From assembly GCA_020217115.1 (NCBI GenBank), contig JAIWOA010000139.1:1-6948 (forward strand): 6,948 nucleotides of DNA. The letters are read 5' to 3'. The notes under the pieces are model-generated. The model had not been told where the DNA came from, did no database searches, and saw only the letters and a list, made by a program, of their open reading frames with translations. This document shows positions 6,270 through 6,948 of the stretch, one piece after another (within the stretch, counting starts at the first letter, position 1; each line of letters starts with the position of its first letter). The translations under genes were made by a program, and so were the position numbers. The DNA is from Calditerrivibrio sp. Its GTDB lineage: Bacteria > Chrysiogenota > Deferribacteres > Deferribacterales > Calditerrivibrionaceae.

Positions 6270-6561
6270 ATCGGTTTATCTATTTGTTGTAGTTTATATT
6301 TTGTCAACAGTTTTTGCAATATATCTTATTTATCAAGGTTTGTACCAAAAAAGGGGTGCAAACCTTTTTTCTTCGAGTATTGATGGATTTGTAGATATAG
6401 CTATAAAAAGTGAGGGGAACTATTTAAGGCATCTTAGCCTCATAACTCCACAATCTGTTTTCCCCTATGGCTTTGACTACCAACCTTTTCAAACGGATAG
6501 TTTGATATACAAAAGGGGGATTTTATATCAAAACTACCCATTTATCCTTAAAATAAGGTAA
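6205..6561 (+). CDS. Small single-pass membrane protein of unknown function
   Basis: I do not recognise this family. The product (up to 118 residues) has a basic N-terminus (KKW, NK), one transmembrane segment at about 23-44 (SVYLFVVVYILSTVFAIYLIYQ), then a soluble part of about 70 residues rich in aromatic and hydroxyl residues (SVFPYGFDYQPFQTDS). By the positive-inside rule this part should be periplasmic. It has no cysteine and no obvious metal motif. The ATG at 6205 has AAAGGA five bases upstream but overlaps the NosL gene by 65 bases. The ATG at 6238 (MKKWSMIW) overlaps less but has no clear ribosome site. The stop lies three bases before the ABC permease start. Tight packing between two envelope proteins suggests an accessory subunit of the same system. 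Confidence 0.72.
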   Translation: MGLKFSSLQKSMKKWSMIWINKSVYLFVVVYILSTVFAIYLIYQGLYQKRGANLFSSSIDGFVDIAIKSEGNYLRHLSLITPQSVFPYGFDYQPFQTDSLIYKRGILYQNYPFILKIR

Positions 6562-6564
6562 GGG

Positions 6565-6948
6565 ATGAAATTCTTTTTTTATATAGTAATACAATCGATA
6601 AAAAATATTTTCAGGTACAGACTGAAATCGTTATTTTATTTTGTCTCTATATTTATCGTATCATTTTCATTATTTTCAATCTTTTTTGCCACAGATAGCA
6701 TCGAATATATATACAAAGAACAGCTGTCAGAAGCTCCAGACATTACCGTTCAGAATCTTATGGGTAGCAAACAACAACCATTATTGGAAAATATAACAGA
6801 TCAATTTTTAGAAATAAATGGTGTGGATAAGGTCACTAAAAGATATTGGGGCTACTATATTTTTGATTACAATGGGGTAGTTATCACCATGATAGGTATA
6901 GATCCTTATGAGGCTCAATTCTCTGATTACCTTGAGAAGGTTACCTCC
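6565..6948 (+). CDS. FtsX/MacB-type ABC transporter permease, N-terminal part (runs off the window)
   Basis: An open frame of 128 codons runs from the ATG at 6565 to the last base without a stop. The N-terminus is amphipathic and basic (IQSIKNIFRYRLKS, 9-22), followed by the first membrane segment (about 23-43, LFYFVSIFIVSFSLFSIFFA). A periplasmic domain begins APDITVQNLMG (57-67) and continues ENITDQFLEINGVDKVTKRYWGYY, then VVITMIGIDP. This matches the first helix plus MacB-like periplasmic core of FtsX/LolCE/MacB permeases, which couple an ATPase to work on periplasmic or membrane-held substrates rather than classical import. The remaining helices and the expected ATPase gene would lie downstream. 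AAGG (6555-6558) is six bases upstream of the ATG, which lies three bases after the previous stop. The substrate is unknown. Confidence 0.82.
   Translation, partial: MKFFFYIVIQSIKNIFRYRLKSLFYFVSIFIVSFSLFSIFFATDSIEYIYKEQLSEAPDITVQNLMGSKQQPLLENITDQFLEINGVDKVTKRYWGYYIFDYNGVVITMIGIDPYEAQFSDYLEKVTS

Overview
The window is AT-rich and appears bacterial. It holds seven protein-coding genes and no RNA genes, insertion sequences or CRISPR arrays. The protein content suggests a motile Gram-negative bacterium: a flagellar-type FlhG/PilZ protein, phosphatidylserine and phosphatidylethanolamine synthesis, a secreted NosL-type protein and an FtsX/MacB-type permease. The gene order psd-pssA-leuA is one I know from Geobacter and related lineages. 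With the low GC and the NosL module, my best guess is Deferribacterota (Calditerrivibrio- or Deferribacter-like) or a neighbouring phylum. This is inference only, with low certainty.

Layout: (1) Bases 1-1788, plus strand: the 3' part of a multidomain protein. It has a FlhG/MinD-like ATPase (Walker A lies outside the window), a charged linker, a YcgR-N-like region, a PilZ domain and a DUF4388 domain. (2) Bases 1789-1898: convergent intergenic space with a stop-codon palindrome and a GC-rich hairpin that probably terminates leuA. (3) Bases 1899-4917, minus strand: psd, pssA and leuA, transcribed in that order. psd and pssA overlap by one base. A strong intrinsic terminator lies between pssA and leuA, only about 35 nt before the leuA start. 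(4) Bases 4918-5141: a divergent promoter region with a good sigma70-type promoter for each side and several inverted repeats. (5) Bases 5142-6948, plus strand: a second operon, open at the right edge. It encodes a secreted tandem-NosL protein with a cytochrome-c-like linker that has lost its haem motif, an unrecognised single-pass membrane protein, and the N-terminal part of an FtsX/MacB-type ABC permease.

How they work together: Psd and PssA carry out consecutive steps from CDP-diacylglycerol to phosphatidylethanolamine, and LeuA commits carbon to leucine. The right-hand operon looks like a cell-envelope metal (probably copper) handling or export/assembly module. No nosZ is visible, so a link to nitrous oxide reductase is not shown. 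The two most interesting items are the ATPase-PilZ-DUF4388 fusion at the left and the double-NosL/ABC module at the right. A third is a phosphatidylserine decarboxylase with Ser-Ser where the self-cleavage site is normally Gly-Ser.
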